In this document: one piece after another, positions 5,662 through 5,792 of the stretch
Position numbering within the stretch: position 1 is the first letter of the stretch
Layout of the letters: each line of letters begins with the position of its first letter
Assembly: GCA_038239195.1 (NCBI GenBank)
Contig: JBBSEZ010000551.1
Location: 1-5,792, forward strand
DNA: 5,792 nucleotides
Direction: 5' to 3'
Source: JBBSEZ01 sp038239195
Lineage (GTDB): Bacteria > Planctomycetota > Planctomycetia > Gemmatales > Gemmataceae
Made by a program: the position numbers and the translations under genes
The notes under the pieces: model-generated
What the model was told of the DNA's origin: nothing
Databases searched by the model: none
What the model saw: the letters and a program-made list of their open reading frames with translations, nothing else

Positions 5662-5792
5662 TCAGGGTTTGTCGGCCACAGGGGCACCAACGATTGGTGC
5701 CGCAAAAGCCAGGGAGTGAAGGTGTTGCAATCTGCCAGCCTTGGCGAACGAGCGAAGCATGAGCATGGCTTCGGCGCTCTGCTTGTGCCAGA
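5662..5792 (-). mobile_element. C-terminal end of a possible transposase (ISKra4-like?)
   Basis: A minus-strand frame enters from the window edge and ends at a TGA at 5662-5664. Its 42 visible codons begin WHKQSAEAMLMLRSFAKAGR. This recalls the end of ISKra4-type transposases, where a Trp and then a GAEAILQxR helix precede a DGRL-like turn. The match is from memory and short, so the family is tentative. About two thirds of its codons end in G or C, clearly fewer than in tex or the DUF1501 fragment, which suggests foreign origin. It abuts the point where DUF1501 similarity begins, so an insertion sequence disrupting that gene is a natural reading. Any other gene ending here would look the same. 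Confidence 0.35.
5683..5701. repeat. perfect 8-bp inverted repeat with 3-base loop
   Basis: GGCACCAA (5683-5690), CGA, TTGGTGCC (5694-5701) form a perfect palindrome inside the end of the possible transposase frame. It is less GC-rich than the surrounding hairpins and therefore less likely to be chance. It could be a 3'-end hairpin, a structure near an element end, or a protein binding site. No T-run follows in either direction. Confidence 0.5.

Overview
The window is high-GC bacterial DNA that reads most like a planctomycete. The main reasons are a DUF1501-family protein (a family strongly expanded in Planctomycetota), a greatly enlarged Tex protein with Pro/Ala- and Gly/Arg-rich additions, and very GC-rich third codon positions. 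The phylum is an inference from gene content and style; no rRNA or other marker gene is present.

Left part (about 1-3737): one large plus-strand gene encoding the RNA-binding transcription accessory protein Tex (YhgF family), 1148 residues against roughly 770-790 in well-known Tex proteins. It has its own likely sigma-70-type promoter (160-188), a leader of about 95 nt and a Shine-Dalgarno sequence before a GTG start. The Tex core is complete: helical N-terminal region, YqgF/RuvC-like domain, helix-hairpin-helix and S1. It is interrupted by two low-complexity inserts and extended by a 226-residue disordered tail that ends in a short structured-looking motif.

Middle (3738-4104): a non-coding stretch between convergent genes. 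It holds a cluster of GC-rich hairpins just after tex, probably the transcript end, and another hairpin further on.

Right part (4105-5792): everything reads on the minus strand. First comes a compact, intact-looking toxin-antitoxin pair (small helical antitoxin, then a RelE/ParE-like toxin) coupled by a GTGA overlap. Upstream of it lies a row of gene remnants: the last 80 codons of an oxalate-decarboxylase-type bicupin, the 5' end of an unrecognised small gene with a strong ribosome binding site, the C-terminal 198 codons of a DUF1501 protein, and at the window edge the C-terminal end of what may be a transposase. The junctions are abrupt, as expected from insertion and deletion events.

I do not see a new multi-gene system. 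The most unusual object is the Tex protein itself. The second point of interest is the decayed, rearranged strip beside the toxin-antitoxin pair, which looks like a small region of genome turnover.
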